Shown one piece after another: positions 34,058-42,931 of a DNA stretch of 54,130 nt. Source of the stretch: an uncultured Planctomycetales bacterium (GTDB taxonomy: Bacteria > Planctomycetota > Planctomycetia > Pirellulales > Thermoguttaceae); contig CAMNJU010000003.1 of assembly GCA_946541595.1 (NCBI GenBank), positions 1 to 54,130 on the forward strand. The letters are read 5' to 3'. The position numbers and the translations under genes are program-made. The notes under the pieces were generated by a model. It saw nothing but the letters and a program-made list of their open reading frames with translations. It did not search any database and was not told the DNA's origin. Position 1 is the stretch's first letter, and each line of letters starts with the position of its first letter.

Positions 34058-36181
34058 ATGAAACGCGATTTTGACGATTTCGACAGGGAAGAATGTTTCG
34101 ATTCGTCTTATCTTGACTCGGAGCGTTACGCCGGGGAATCTCTGTATATGGACGAGTACCCCTACGAAGACGAACGCGCCGCTTATTTTGACGAGCGTCA
34201 GGACTTTGCTTCTGATTCCGAGGCTGCTTGCTACGAAGATCCGTCGGTTCAAGAGCCAAACGCGGCGCCGGGCGTTCCCGACGACGGCGACGCGTCCGAT
34301 TCGTACGACGATCCTATTCGCATCTATCTCGTCCAGATGGGCGATATTCCCATGCTGTCGCGCGAAGAAGAGCGCAGCGCGGCGACTCGCATCGAGCAGA
34401 CGCGCCAGCGATTTCGACGCGTCGCGTTGCGGCTCGACTGCGTCGTTCGCGAAGTTGTCGTCCTGCTGGAAAAAATTCGTCGCGGCCGCGCGCGGCTCGA
34501 CCGCACCATCGACGTCTCCGTATCCGATCTTAAATCGAAGCGCCGTTTCCTTGCGCTCCTTGATCCGACTCTTCGCACGCTGAAAAAGATGCTCGCGAAA
34601 AACCGCGACGATTTTCTCGCGCTTCGGTCTGGCAAGCTGTCCGCGGAAGAGCGCAAGGCGGTCCGGCTCGCAGTGCGCCGCCGCCGTTCTCGCGCTTCGC
34701 GGCTGCTCAACGAACTTGATCTGCGCACTCAGTCTTTCCTGCCCGTTTTCGACAAAGCGCTGCGCCGGCATGAAAAAGCGTGCGAACGGCTCGCGCGCGC
34801 CAGAGAACTTCATAAAATGCTAGCGGAACATGACGCGCAGACCGCGCCTGCGAATTTGTCTGTTTCGTTCCTCGCCCCGCCCGCGGCCTCCGTCGACGTC
34901 TGGAGTATGGAGGGGGGCTGGAAGAGCCGTCCCGACGAAACGGTCTCGGCGATCGAGAGCGCGCCCTCCCGCGTGAATTTACGGGAAGCGTCGTTGAACG
35001 CAGGCGGCGTTTCCTATCGTGAATCGACGCGCGCCGTCGCGTCGGGTTCTATTCCTTCGAACGCCGAGCCAAATTGGGAGCTGCTTCGGGAAGAATTCCG
35101 GAATCACGTCTCGTTTTTGCGCCGCCGCCGACTCGCGTTTAACGACACGTTCGCGTCCTTTACCAAGGAGCTCGAACGCGTATCCGCGCGCCGACGCGAA
35201 TTTGAATCGGCAAAACGCGCGTTCTCGGCCGGCAATCTGCGGCTTGTCGTGAGTATTGCAAAGAGATACCGCAATCGCGGTCTGAGTTTCCTCGACCTGA
35301 TTCAGGAGGGGAATACCGGGCTCATGCGCGCGGTCGATAAGTTCGAATATAAACGCGGATTTAAGTTTTCGACGTACGCGACGTGGTGGATTCGTCAGGC
35401 GATTTCGAAAGCGCTCGCGGAGCAGTGCCGCGCGATTCGCATCCCGAATCATCTTCTCGAAACGATTAAGACGGTTCGCAAGACGACGCGCGAACTTTCG
35501 CGCCGCCCGCAAGGGGCGCCGACCCCGCAGGAAATCGCGAAATCGTCTGGGCTGTCGCTGTCGGAAATTCGCGCCGCGATTCAAGTTTCCCGGCCGCCTC
35601 TTTCGCTCGACCGACCGGTCGAAGGCTGCGAAGAGAGTTTCTTCGGCGATTTCTTAGAAGATCCGCACAAAAGCGACCCGCTCGTTGAAATCAACCGTTC
35701 CGCGCTGCGCGAGCGGCTCGACGAGGCGCTTTCCGCGCTTTCGTTCCGCGAACGTGAGATTTTGCGGCTGCGGTTCGGACTTGCCGACGGCTACGCGTAC
35801 ACGCTCGAAGAAGTCGGGCAGATCTTTAAAGTAACGCGCGAACGCGTTCGTCAAATTGAAGCGAAGGCGGTTCGCAAGCTTCAGCATCCGGTGCGTTCCC
35901 GCGGACTATATTGCTTTTTAGAAGGGGACGAGCGCCAGAGCGGCGCTTCTGCGGCTAAGAAACAGTCAAGCTCCGCGTCCGCGGAACAGCGTAAAGCGGC
36001 CGAGACGCAAACGGCGGTCCAAGAGACGCCCGCAGACGGGAGTCCGGCGCTCCCGTCAAGCTTTGAATCCGGCGCGTCGACGCCTGCGCCGTCCGCTCCG
36101 TTGAGTATTTTGGAAACGGCTCAGTTCGGCGATTCGTCGGCGTATATGCCGTCCCTCTCGAATATACCGTCGGGAAGTTGA
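34058..36181 (+). CDS. RpoD-type sigma70 factor with C-terminal extension
   Basis: The product has 707 residues from ATG 34058, preceded by AGGAG; a frame beginning at 33971 would add 29 residues. After an acidic, Tyr-rich N-terminus, region 1.2 is seen ([20 protein letters not shown], about 84-105). A long non-conserved region follows, then regions 2.1-2.4 from about 394 ([53 protein letters not shown]), region 3 ([13 protein letters not shown]), and region 4.2 HTH ([20 protein letters not shown], about 582-601). It is therefore a primary-type sigma factor, and the sigma70-like promoters in the window fit it. Unusually, about 100 low-complexity Ser/Ala/Pro residues follow region 4, where RpoD normally ends. 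It is followed by a strong terminator. Confidence 0.93.
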   Translation: MKRDFDDFDREECFDSSYLDSERYAGESLYMDEYPYEDERAAYFDERQDFASDSEAACYEDPSVQEPNAAPGVPDDGDASDSYDDPIRIYLVQMGDIPMLSREEERSAATRIEQTRQRFRRVALRLDCVVREVVVLLEKIRRGRARLDRTIDVSVSDLKSKRRFLALLDPTLRTLKKMLAKNRDDFLALRSGKLSAEERKAVRLAVRRRRSRASRLLNELDLRTQSFLPVFDKALRRHEKACERLARARELHKMLAEHDAQTAPANLSVSFLAPPAASVDVWSMEGGWKSRPDETVSAIESAPSRVNLREASLNAGGVSYRESTRAVASGSIPSNAEPNWELLREEFRNHVSFLRRRRLAFNDTFASFTKELERVSARRREFESAKRAFSAGNLRLVVSIAKRYRNRGLSFLDLIQEGNTGLMRAVDKFEYKRGFKFSTYATWWIRQAISKALAEQCRAIRIPNHLLETIKTVRKTTRELSRRPQGAPTPQEIAKSSGLSLSEIRAAIQVSRPPLSLDRPVEGCEESFFGDFLEDPHKSDPLVEINRSALRERLDEALSALSFREREILRLRFGLADGYAYTLEEVGQIFKVTRERVRQIEAKAVRKLQHPVRSRGLYCFLEGDERQSGASAAKKQSSSASAEQRKAAETQTAVQETPADGSPALPSSFESGASTPAPSAPLSILETAQFGDSSAYMPSLSNIPSGS

Positions 36182-36215
36182 GAAATTGATTCGAGTTCGA
36201 ATGTAATTAAAACGG

Positions 36216-36247
36216 CGCCGAAGCGTGAAAACGCTTCGGCGTTTTTT
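36216..36247 (+). terminator. intrinsic terminator after the sigma factor gene
   Basis: Perfect 11-bp stem CGCCGAAGCGT/ACGCTTCGGCG with a GAAA tetraloop, then six T. Confidence 0.92.
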
Positions 36248-36333
36248 ATTGCGCGATCGGCCCGCTTCGCTTTTGTAATTCGAAAAAATTTTTGCTTCAA
36301 ATCGGTCTTTGCTCTTTTTTTTGCGCGACGATA

Positions 36334-36362
36334 TTGAAAAGACATGGTAGAATATTCATAAT
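36334..36362 (+). promoter_or_regulatory. promoter of the ExbD/TolR gene
   Basis: TTGAAA (36334-36339), 17-base spacer, CATAAT (36357-36362). Confidence 0.6.
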
Positions 36363-36422
36363 AGTTTAGCGCGCGCAGGGCGAGTCGCGCGTCTAAAATA
36401 CGGCAAAGGAGAATGAATATCG

Positions 36423-36941
36423 ATGAGAAAGCGAAAAGTTAAGGTCGAAAACAGCGCGTCGACGTTGCAAATGACGTCGATGATCGACGTTGTTTTTCTG
36501 TTGCTCGCCTTTTTTGTCGTTACGTATAAAACTCCTGAAATCGAAGGGGATTTCAATATTAGAATGCCCGCCGAAGCGCAGTCGACCTCGGCGCCGGAAC
36601 TGGACGAACTCATGCCGGTTCGCGTTCGGTTGACGTCCGACTCCGCGGGCAACTTGAACGGAATCGAATTTGGCGAGACGAAACTCAGCGATATGAAAGC
36701 GCTTCGCGCGGCCGTCTACCGCTACGTCGTTTCGAACGACGTTCCGTTCCAAGACGCGTACGCCGCGTCCGCCGTTCCGGAATTTCGCGACGATTTAGAG
36801 ATAGAGCTCGACTGCGACCGCAATCTTCATTACGCGCATACGGTCGAGGCGATAACCGCCGTAACGGGGTACTTGAACGCGGAAGATCAGATCGTCAAAA
36901 TGGTCGATAAAGTGAAGTTCACGCCTCCGAAGCGTCGGTAA
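36423..36941 (+). CDS. ExbD/TolR family membrane protein
   Basis: The product has 172 residues. A basic cytoplasmic N-terminus (RKRKVKVEN) is followed by one transmembrane helix with the family signature TSMIDVVFLLLAFFVV, carrying the conserved membrane aspartate used for proton-driven motor function. A periplasmic domain of about 130 residues follows. ExbD/TolR partners with ExbB/TolQ in proton-motive-force-driven envelope machines; no ExbB/TolQ gene lies within the window, so this is a solitary copy. AAGGAG precedes the ATG. It sits between the sigma factor gene (terminator in between) and the kinase gene (157-bp gap), and could be co-transcribed with the kinase. Confidence 0.9.
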   Translation: MRKRKVKVENSASTLQMTSMIDVVFLLLAFFVVTYKTPEIEGDFNIRMPAEAQSTSAPELDELMPVRVRLTSDSAGNLNGIEFGETKLSDMKALRAAVYRYVVSNDVPFQDAYAASAVPEFRDDLEIELDCDRNLHYAHTVEAITAVTGYLNAEDQIVKMVDKVKFTPPKRR

Positions 36942-37098
36942 CTTTTTTATTTAAGGGGAAGACGTAAGTTTTCTTTTATCGCGCCGCGCGCCCTTGTCGG
37001 TTTCTTGTTGACGTAGATTTTTATATAGACACGCTTTATATAAGCATGCCGGAACAGTTCGATTGGCGCGTTGCGCGGATCGTTGAATAGAGTATATC

Positions 37099-39918
37099 AT
37101 GGGGCATTTAAAGCGATTAGGACCTTTCCTTCTCGAACGAATGATCGGCCGGGGCGGTATGGGCGCGGTCTATCGCGCGCGTCGGGACGACACCGGTCAA
37201 ATCGTCGCCGTTAAAGCTCTCCTACTGCCTCTGGAGCAGGAACGCGAACGGTTTAACGCGGAAATTGCGACGATGAAGCTCCTTCATCACGACAATATCG
37301 TGCGTCTTTACGGATTCGGTCAGGAGGACGGCGTTCTCTATTACGCCATGGAATATGTCGACGGGCCGAGTCTGGCGACGCTGTTAAAGCGCGGGCGTCA
37401 ATTTACTTGGGAAGAAGTCGTCTATATCGGTTCAGAAGTGTGCCGCGCGCTTAAACACGCGCACGACCGCGGCGTCGTTCACCGCGATATTAAGCCCGCC
37501 AATATTCTGCTCGTTGGCAACGGCACGGTAAAAGTATCTGACTACGGCATAGCGCAGTATTTCGGCAGCTCGCGCCTTACAAGCGCCAATCAGGTCGTCG
37601 GCACAATCGAGTACATGGCGCCGGAACAGGCGCGCGCTGGCTCGCTCACGCCCCATACCGACATGTATTCTCTCGGCGCGCTTATGTACGTTCTTCTTAC
37701 GGGCAAACCGCCTTACGTCGCGCGCGATTTAACGCAGCTCATGCAGAAGTTCCGGCACGGTCCGCCGAAGTCGGTGCGCGCGTTTCGCCCGGAAACGCCG
37801 AAAGTCGTTGAAGAAGTCATTTTCGAACTGCTGCAGGTTCAGACGTCGAAGCGTCCGAGCGACGCGCGGCTTATCGGCAGACGGCTCGAAGCGCTCCTCA
37901 AGACGTCGCCGAACTGTTCCGACGGAAATCCGTTTAAGAATTCGCGGTTCTCGCTCAATAAACTTGAAGAGCGAACGCCTTCCGATTCCCGAATCGATTT
38001 GGAACATCCAAGCGAAACGGCGTTGCGCGAAGGGGAAGATTTCTACGGCGCCGCCGATCCGCCGGAAGATATGCCGTATCTTTCGGTCGAAGACGTCAAA
38101 GGGGACGAGGACGCCGCGAAAGAGGATGGCGGGACCGAGACGGGAGGTTCAGCCGCGGGGTCGGGCGTTACGTCCGATTACTTTGAGTTTGATCTGCAAG
38201 ATCAGGCGTCGAAAGGGGGCGGCGTGGGAGCGCTCACGCCGACGGCCGGTTCTTTGAAGCCGCGCGAGGAAACTGTGTCGACGAGCGACGAATTCGCGCT
38301 GGGCGTAAGCCCGAACGTCGCCGCTACCGTTTCTTCCGAGATCAACGCCGACTCCGGATTCGACGTCAATCTTCCCGACTCTAAAAGTCAAGCCGCCGAA
38401 TCGCCGTTGGGCGGAACGACGCGAACTTCGGGAACAGCGCCGTTTGGGTTAAACCCTTCCAAAGTCGGCTCTCCGAACGCCAGTCCCGGCGCCAACGGCC
38501 AAATGTCGCGATTCGACGCAACGACGGTCTGCGAAGATTCGTCCCCCAAAGATCCGGTAAAAGATCCGGTCTCGCAAGAGGTTAAGAAAGAGAATCCCGA
38601 CGAAGCCCCGATTCAGGAAGACTCCGTCTCTACCGTTGAGAGCGCCGAAGCGTCCGACGGAGAAAAAGAGGAGCGGAAAGAAGAAGGCGCTCTGAGCGTG
38701 CTGCCGAAGCGCCCGACCGAGCCGATCGCGAGTCCGCTGGCTAAGTTTAAGCCGTCCGAGTTTTTCGACGTCGACGAAAGCGAATTAGGCGATCCGTCGA
38801 AGCTTGAAGAAGAAGAGACGGAAGCGCCGTGGATTCGTTGGGTTCGCGTCGCGATTATGCTCGCCGTCTTTTGGGGTCTCATGGTCTTTGCCGTGAATCT
38901 CTTTAAGGCTCCCACCGCCGACAAGCTTTACGGGCGCATCGACGCGAATTTAAGGGGCGTTTCTCCGCGCGAATTTCCCAACGCGCTGCGGCGCGAGCAG
39001 GGGAATTTAGAGAAGTTTGCGACGCTCTATCCGAACGACGCGCGCGCGGCCCGGGCGCGCTACTTCAGCAGCGAGGTTGAGCTCAGTATTCTGGAAAAGA
39101 ATATGCAGAGCGAAATTCAGAAGCCGGGCGGCGTAACGTCGGAAGTTCCGATTGAGCGCGCCTATATTGAGGCAAGCCGAGCCGCTTTGACAGACCTTAA
39201 TGAAGGCGCCGAGAAACTGCGCGCTTTTATTATCCTGTTTAATCAGAATAACTTCGATATTAAATCTATTGATCCTCCGCCTGAGGAAGAACAGTCGAAA
39301 ACGCCGAACTCCGCGTCGACCGACGCGAAGAAAGACCGCGCCGTAAAGGATAAGAATAAGAATCCGTGGGAAACCTGGAACGGGCAGAATCACGCCGCGC
39401 TGACGCCAAACGACAAATTTGTTCTGCTTGCCAAGCGTCAGCTTGCCGAGCTTCAGGAAGAGATTAAAAGGCACGAGCAGGCCGAAAAAGAGGTTCTGAA
39501 CGACCGTTTGCGGTATATTGAGTCGATCGAGGGAAAAGACCCCGATCGCGCGCGCTTAATGCGCCGCGCCGCCTTTTTGCTCTACGGAAGCAAGAAGTGG
39601 GCGCAAGAGCTTCTGAAAGAAGCGCCGGACGGTTCGACTCCGAATTCTCCCGACGAGTCGAGCTCCGAGCCCAATATGGAGCGCTCGAACGGCGAAACAG
39701 CCGAGCCCACGCCTGAATCGTTGGCGGCGGAAACGGAGCCTGCGGAACCGGAAGCCGCCGCCGGCGAATCTGGGCCCGAATCGGCGGCCGCCGAACCCGG
39801 GGCACAGGAGCCCGAACCGGCGTCGTCGACGGTCGAGTCTTTGGACCCGAAGGACGAACCTGTCGAGTCGGAATCCGCCGCCGCGGACGCCGAGCCCGCA
39901 GATTCGTCCCCGGAATGA
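37099..39918 (+). CDS. transmembrane Ser/Thr protein kinase with extracytoplasmic region
   Basis: The product has 939 residues. The kinase domain (about 8-270) has the glycine loop GRGGMGAVY (17-25), K39 in VAVKALL, E54 in the C-helix, HRD at 128-130 (VVHRDIKPANILL), DYG at 148-150 instead of the usual DFG, and APEQ at 174-177. A disordered acidic region (about 270-575) leads to a single membrane helix (about 577-604) and then a C-terminal extracytoplasmic region of about 330 residues with helical, TPR-like character and an acidic Pro/Glu/Ala tail. This is a receptor-like Hanks kinase. The FHA protein at 9240 could read its phosphorylation, by inference. The ATG has only a weak Shine-Dalgarno. 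It is convergent with rpsG. Confidence 0.93.
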   Translation: MGHLKRLGPFLLERMIGRGGMGAVYRARRDDTGQIVAVKALLLPLEQERERFNAEIATMKLLHHDNIVRLYGFGQEDGVLYYAMEYVDGPSLATLLKRGRQFTWEEVVYIGSEVCRALKHAHDRGVVHRDIKPANILLVGNGTVKVSDYGIAQYFGSSRLTSANQVVGTIEYMAPEQARAGSLTPHTDMYSLGALMYVLLTGKPPYVARDLTQLMQKFRHGPPKSVRAFRPETPKVVEEVIFELLQVQTSKRPSDARLIGRRLEALLKTSPNCSDGNPFKNSRFSLNKLEERTPSDSRIDLEHPSETALREGEDFYGAADPPEDMPYLSVEDVKGDEDAAKEDGGTETGGSAAGSGVTSDYFEFDLQDQASKGGGVGALTPTAGSLKPREETVSTSDEFALGVSPNVAATVSSEINADSGFDVNLPDSKSQAAESPLGGTTRTSGTAPFGLNPSKVGSPNASPGANGQMSRFDATTVCEDSSPKDPVKDPVSQEVKKENPDEAPIQEDSVSTVESAEASDGEKEERKEEGALSVLPKRPTEPIASPLAKFKPSEFFDVDESELGDPSKLEEEETEAPWIRWVRVAIMLAVFWGLMVFAVNLFKAPTADKLYGRIDANLRGVSPREFPNALRREQGNLEKFATLYPNDARAARARYFSSEVELSILEKNMQSEIQKPGGVTSEVPIERAYIEASRAALTDLNEGAEKLRAFIILFNQNNFDIKSIDPPPEEEQSKTPNSASTDAKKDRAVKDKNKNPWETWNGQNHAALTPNDKFVLLAKRQLAELQEEIKRHEQAEKEVLNDRLRYIESIEGKDPDRARLMRRAAFLLYGSKKWAQELLKEAPDGSTPNSPDESSSEPNMERSNGETAEPTPESLAAETEPAEPEAAAGESGPESAAAEPGAQEPEPASSTVESLDPKDEPVESESAAADAEPADSSPE

Positions 39919-39942
39919 CGGCGGTTTGAGACGGAAGATATA

Positions 39943-39994
39943 AAAAAGAAGAGCCGCGCTCCAATTGAACTTGGAACGCGGCTCTTATTCTTTT
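39943..39994. terminator. bidirectional terminator between the kinase gene and rpsG
   Basis: AAGAGCCGCG pairs with CGCGGCTCTT (39949-39986 overall), with A-rich left flank and T-rich right flank, serving convergent genes. Confidence 0.8.
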
Positions 39995-40026
39995 AGGCTT
40001 TGCCGCAATTATCGCGGCTGGCTCGC

Positions 40027-40497
40027 TCAGTTGGCGAAGTGCGCGAACGCCTTGTTCGCTTCAGCCATACGGTGGACGTTTTCACGCTTGGTATAAGCGA
40101 CGCCCTGCTTGTTGTACGCGTCGAAAAGTTCGGACGCGAGTTTCTGAGCGGTCGGCTGACCCTTCTTGTCGCGGACGGCCATGAGTACCCAACGGATGCA
40201 CAGGGACTGAGCGCGATTCTGCTTGACCGGCATAGGAACCTGATAGGAGGCGCCGCCGACGCGCTTCGAACGAACTTCGATCGCCGGCTTGACGTTTTCG
40301 AGCGCGGTCGTGAAGACTTCGAGCGGAGAAACGTCGGGAACCTTCTTGGCGAGAATATCAAGAGCGTCGTAGACGATCTTGCGGGCGGCGTTCTTTTTGC
40401 CGTCCCACATCAGGCAGTTGGTGAATTTGCTAACGAGCAGATCGTTGTAGACGGGATCGCCTTTCAGTTGCTTCTTACTAGCGGTAATACGACTCAT
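40027..40497 (-). CDS. rpsG: 30S ribosomal protein S7
   Basis: The product has 156 residues, the standard length. Family features include the N-terminus around DPVYNDLLVSKFTNCLMWDG, the beta-ribbon region VGGASYQVPMPV, and the C-terminal KRENVHRMAEANKAFAHF. S7 nucleates assembly of the 30S head by binding 16S rRNA. It is separated from rpsL by 407 bases and has a promoter of its own at 40624-40652. Downstream the usual fusA and tuf are absent; the next gene is the convergent kinase. Confidence 0.97.
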   Translation of the reverse strand: MSRITASKKQLKGDPVYNDLLVSKFTNCLMWDGKKNAARKIVYDALDILAKKVPDVSPLEVFTTALENVKPAIEVRSKRVGGASYQVPMPVKQNRAQSLCIRWVLMAVRDKKGQPTAQKLASELFDAYNKQGVAYTKRENVHRMAEANKAFAHFAN

Positions 40498-40623
40498 CGT
40501 AATAGTCTTTCTTTATGGTATCTTCTTTGAAATCCGAAAGCGCCGTGTCGTCGAGAGAGACCGCGCCGAATCTTTTCGGCGCAGACGTTACTCCGTCTCC
40601 TCAGGGGCGACGTTGCCGACGAA

Positions 40624-40652
40624 ATAATATCTCGTCGGATTTCACGTGTTAA
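40624..40652 (-). promoter_or_regulatory. rpsG promoter within the rpsL-rpsG gap
   Basis: Minus strand TTAACA (40647-40652), 17-base spacer, TATTAT (40624-40629). The leader to the rpsG ATG is about 120 nt and contains a GCGCCGA/TTCGGCGC hairpin near 40563-40583. The remainder of 40498-40904 holds no gene. Confidence 0.6.
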
Positions 40653-40904
40653 TCAAAATGTATTTGGAACAGGCTTAGCGCTCAACAGCTCGGCGGGTAA
40701 CCGTTCCCGCGCGTTCGAGTGAGCGATCCTGCGCGAAAAGCACGCGCAAGCGGTCGGCATAATAAAAGCCTGAGTCCTGACGTTTGCCGATTCGATTTGC
40801 GTTTCGGCGGTTTGGGGATCCGGTAATCGCGCGGCGCGCGGTTTGGAGCACGTCCCCAACTCTATACTGTTAAAGACAACTTGAAACGGGTTCGAGAAAA
40901 CGAA

Positions 40905-41294
40905 TCAGCGTTTCTTGGTGAGGACGGCGTTCTTTTTGGCGCCGTAGCGGCTTCTGGCCTGCTTGCGGTTGTCAACGCCGGTGGCGTCGAGCGTGCCGCG
41001 GACGACTTGGTAACGAACGCCCGGGAGGTCGCGAACGCGGCCGCCGCGAATGAGGACGATGCTGTGTTCCTGAAGCTTGTGGCCTTCGCCCGGAATGTAA
41101 ACGGTGACTTCCTTGTTGTTCGAGAGACGAACACGGGTGATCTTACGAAGAGCCGAATTCGGTTTTTTCGGCGGCATGGTACGGACCAAGAGGCAGACGC
41201 CGCGTTTTTGCGAGCAGCCTTCGAGGACCGGGGTGCCAGTTTTGCTGTGTTGTTGTTTGCGGTTTTTACGCACCAATTGGTTAATTGTCGGCAT
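40905..41294 (-). CDS. rpsL: 30S ribosomal protein S12
   Basis: The product has 129 residues. It shows the near-invariant S12 sequence: [13 protein letters not shown], the [20 protein letters not shown] segment (streptomycin-site loop with the lysine at the position mutated in resistant strains), [20 protein letters not shown], and [12 protein letters not shown]. It acts in the decoding centre of the 30S subunit. It has a strong upstream promoter and a leader of about 180 nt. Confidence 0.98.
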   Translation of the reverse strand: MPTINQLVRKNRKQQHSKTGTPVLEGCSQKRGVCLLVRTMPPKKPNSALRKITRVRLSNNKEVTVYIPGEGHKLQEHSIVLIRGGRVRDLPGVRYQVVRGTLDATGVDNRKQARSRYGAKKNAVLTKKR

Positions 41295-41482
41295 TGAAAC
41301 TCTCTTGTTTAGTTTTTGACAACTTCTCTCTATTGTTTTTGGTAACTCCGGCGCAACGTTGCTTTTCCGATTTTGGAAAAGCGCGCGCCAGCCCTATCGG
41401 CTAACGGCGTCTGCGTTCTTTTTCGCGCCGACCGAGCGCAAGCGGAACGACGAAACGCCGACAAAAGTCCATCGGAAACGCT

Positions 41483-41510
41483 ATTCTACCGGAAAGCGCA
41501 ATTTCGTCAA
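41483..41510 (-). promoter_or_regulatory. rpsL promoter
   Basis: Minus strand TTGACG (41505-41510), 16-base spacer, TAGAAT (41483-41488). Confidence 0.65.
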
Positions 41511-41550
41511 GGCATAGAGATGGAAAAAGCGCCGTTTTTTATATAGAAAC

Positions 41551-41576
41551 GCGCGGCGTTTTTACTGACGCCGCGC
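41551..41576 (-). terminator. probable terminator of the URO-D-family gene
   Basis: Perfect 9-bp stem GCGCGGCGT/ACGCCGCGC with an 8-base loop. The following minus-strand sequence is only moderately T-rich, so termination efficiency is uncertain. Confidence 0.5.
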
Positions 41577-41618
41577 TTGTAACCGGAATATAATCCATCG
41601 AAAAGAAGGAACTGGGGG

Positions 41619-42554
41619 TCAGCCGTTTGAAAGCCTTACCGCTTCAGCGATCTTTTTGATCGTTTCAAGTGGGACGTCCGCTCCTACCGTCGCGATGAAA
41701 CCGCCGGTAGAAAGTCCAAGACATTCGCGCATATTGCGAATCTGTTCGACCGTGACGTCCATGCTTGACGCGTCGTAAAGCCGGTCGACGCGCGTGGCGA
41801 AACACGCCTTGCCCCGGAGCCTTCGTCCGACGGCCGCGACCTCCATGTGTTCGGGATCTTCGACGCGAAGCACGTCGACGCCGATATCGACGAGATCGTT
41901 AAAGAACTCGTAGCAGTTTTGCGTTACGCTGAACCAGACGTGCAGACCGAGCTCTTTGGCGTGCTGTATTTGCGCCATGTAATGCTTGCGAAAGAGCACG
42001 TTCCACAGCGAGAGCGTAATGCGCGAGGTCGCGCGCGGACCCCAGTCGTCGCAAAATTCGACGCCGTGGAATCCCTTTCGCGCGATTGTGTCGAACATGG
42101 ACGTTTCAAATTCGATAATCTTTTCAAAGAATTCGGTGAAACGGTCGAAATCGCGCAGGCAGTCGTCGTAGCACAGATTGGCGCCGCGGATCGCGGAGTA
42201 GATCGAGTAGCCGCTGAGCCCGAAACTTGCGAGCCGATAGCGGTCGCCCCCGACTTTCGCGGCGGCGAGAATACTCTTGAAACGGCGATGGAAGTCGTGT
42301 TCCGGGAGGCGGAAGGCGTCGACTTGATCCCACGCCGTCAGCGTTCCCTCTTTGGGCACGATCCAGTTGCCGTCGGCGGCGCGCGCGCGTTTGAATCCCC
42401 ATTCGCTCGTCCTAGGGTCGTTCGGATCGGAAAGGGAAAGGTCGTAAGTCAGAACGTCGCTCGGGCCGATGTTCGGACCGTCGACCCAAATGGGAACGCG
42501 TTCTTCGTTTTTAAAGGTGATCGCTTTGTCAACGATTGCTTTTCTCGTAAGCAT
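41619..42554 (-). CDS. uroporphyrinogen decarboxylase (URO-D)-family protein, probably not HemE
   Basis: The product has 311 residues from ATG 42554, preceded by AAGGAAACCGAA; a start at 42575 would add seven. The URO-D/methyltransferase TIM-barrel character is seen in FHGVEFCDDWGPRATSRIT, the KHYMAQIQHAKELGLHVWF helix-strand unit, NDLVDIGVDVLRVEDPEHME, and a C-terminal GADVPLETIKKIAEAV. The N-terminus lacks the arginine-rich substrate motif of true HemE, so it more likely belongs to the corrinoid or uncharacterised URO-D-like group that is expanded in planctomycetes. The substrate is unknown. It is transcribed from its own promoter upstream of rpsL on the same strand. Confidence 0.85.
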   Translation of the reverse strand: MLTRKAIVDKAITFKNEERVPIWVDGPNIGPSDVLTYDLSLSDPNDPRTSEWGFKRARAADGNWIVPKEGTLTAWDQVDAFRLPEHDFHRRFKSILAAAKVGGDRYRLASFGLSGYSIYSAIRGANLCYDDCLRDFDRFTEFFEKIIEFETSMFDTIARKGFHGVEFCDDWGPRATSRITLSLWNVLFRKHYMAQIQHAKELGLHVWFSVTQNCYEFFNDLVDIGVDVLRVEDPEHMEVAAVGRRLRGKACFATRVDRLYDASSMDVTVEQIRNMRECLGLSTGGFIATVGADVPLETIKKIAEAVRLSNG

Positions 42555-42677
42555 TTCGGTTTCCTTTTCGAACATGGTCTGCGGCTGTCCGCAGGTCGTA
42601 CATTCGGGACGGCGCGGCGCCGCGCGCTTGGCCCCTTCGCGTCGGCTGAAAAACAGTCGGCGCCCCTTTCTTCTTTA

Positions 42678-42706
42678 ATTGTATTTTTACGCTCTCGGAA
42701 AAACAA
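42678..42706 (-). promoter_or_regulatory. promoter of the URO-D-family gene
   Basis: Minus strand TTGTTT (42701-42706), 17-base spacer, TACAAT (42678-42683). Confidence 0.6.
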
Positions 42707-42810
42707 GACCTAAGAGCGAATTTCTGCAAAATAGGTCTCTTTTTTTACACTTTTTTAAAAAATTTTTTTTAAAAACTCGGAAATTAGGGCTTTCACAGTA
42801 ACGGAGTCTC

Positions 42811-42838
42811 TTGATAAACTGTTAAAAATTTATAAAAT
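42811..42838 (+). promoter_or_regulatory. promoter of the ClC channel gene
   Basis: TTGATA (42811-42816), 16-base spacer, TAAAAT (42833-42838), in an AT-rich divergent intergenic region. Confidence 0.55.
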
Positions 42839-42931
42839 ATCCGCTCGTTTTAACACAGTTCGACTGGAATCTCGATTTAGCCGCCCATGAAAATCGGGAC
42901 TTTCCCGCGCGTTTTTAGAGCGGAGGGCGTT

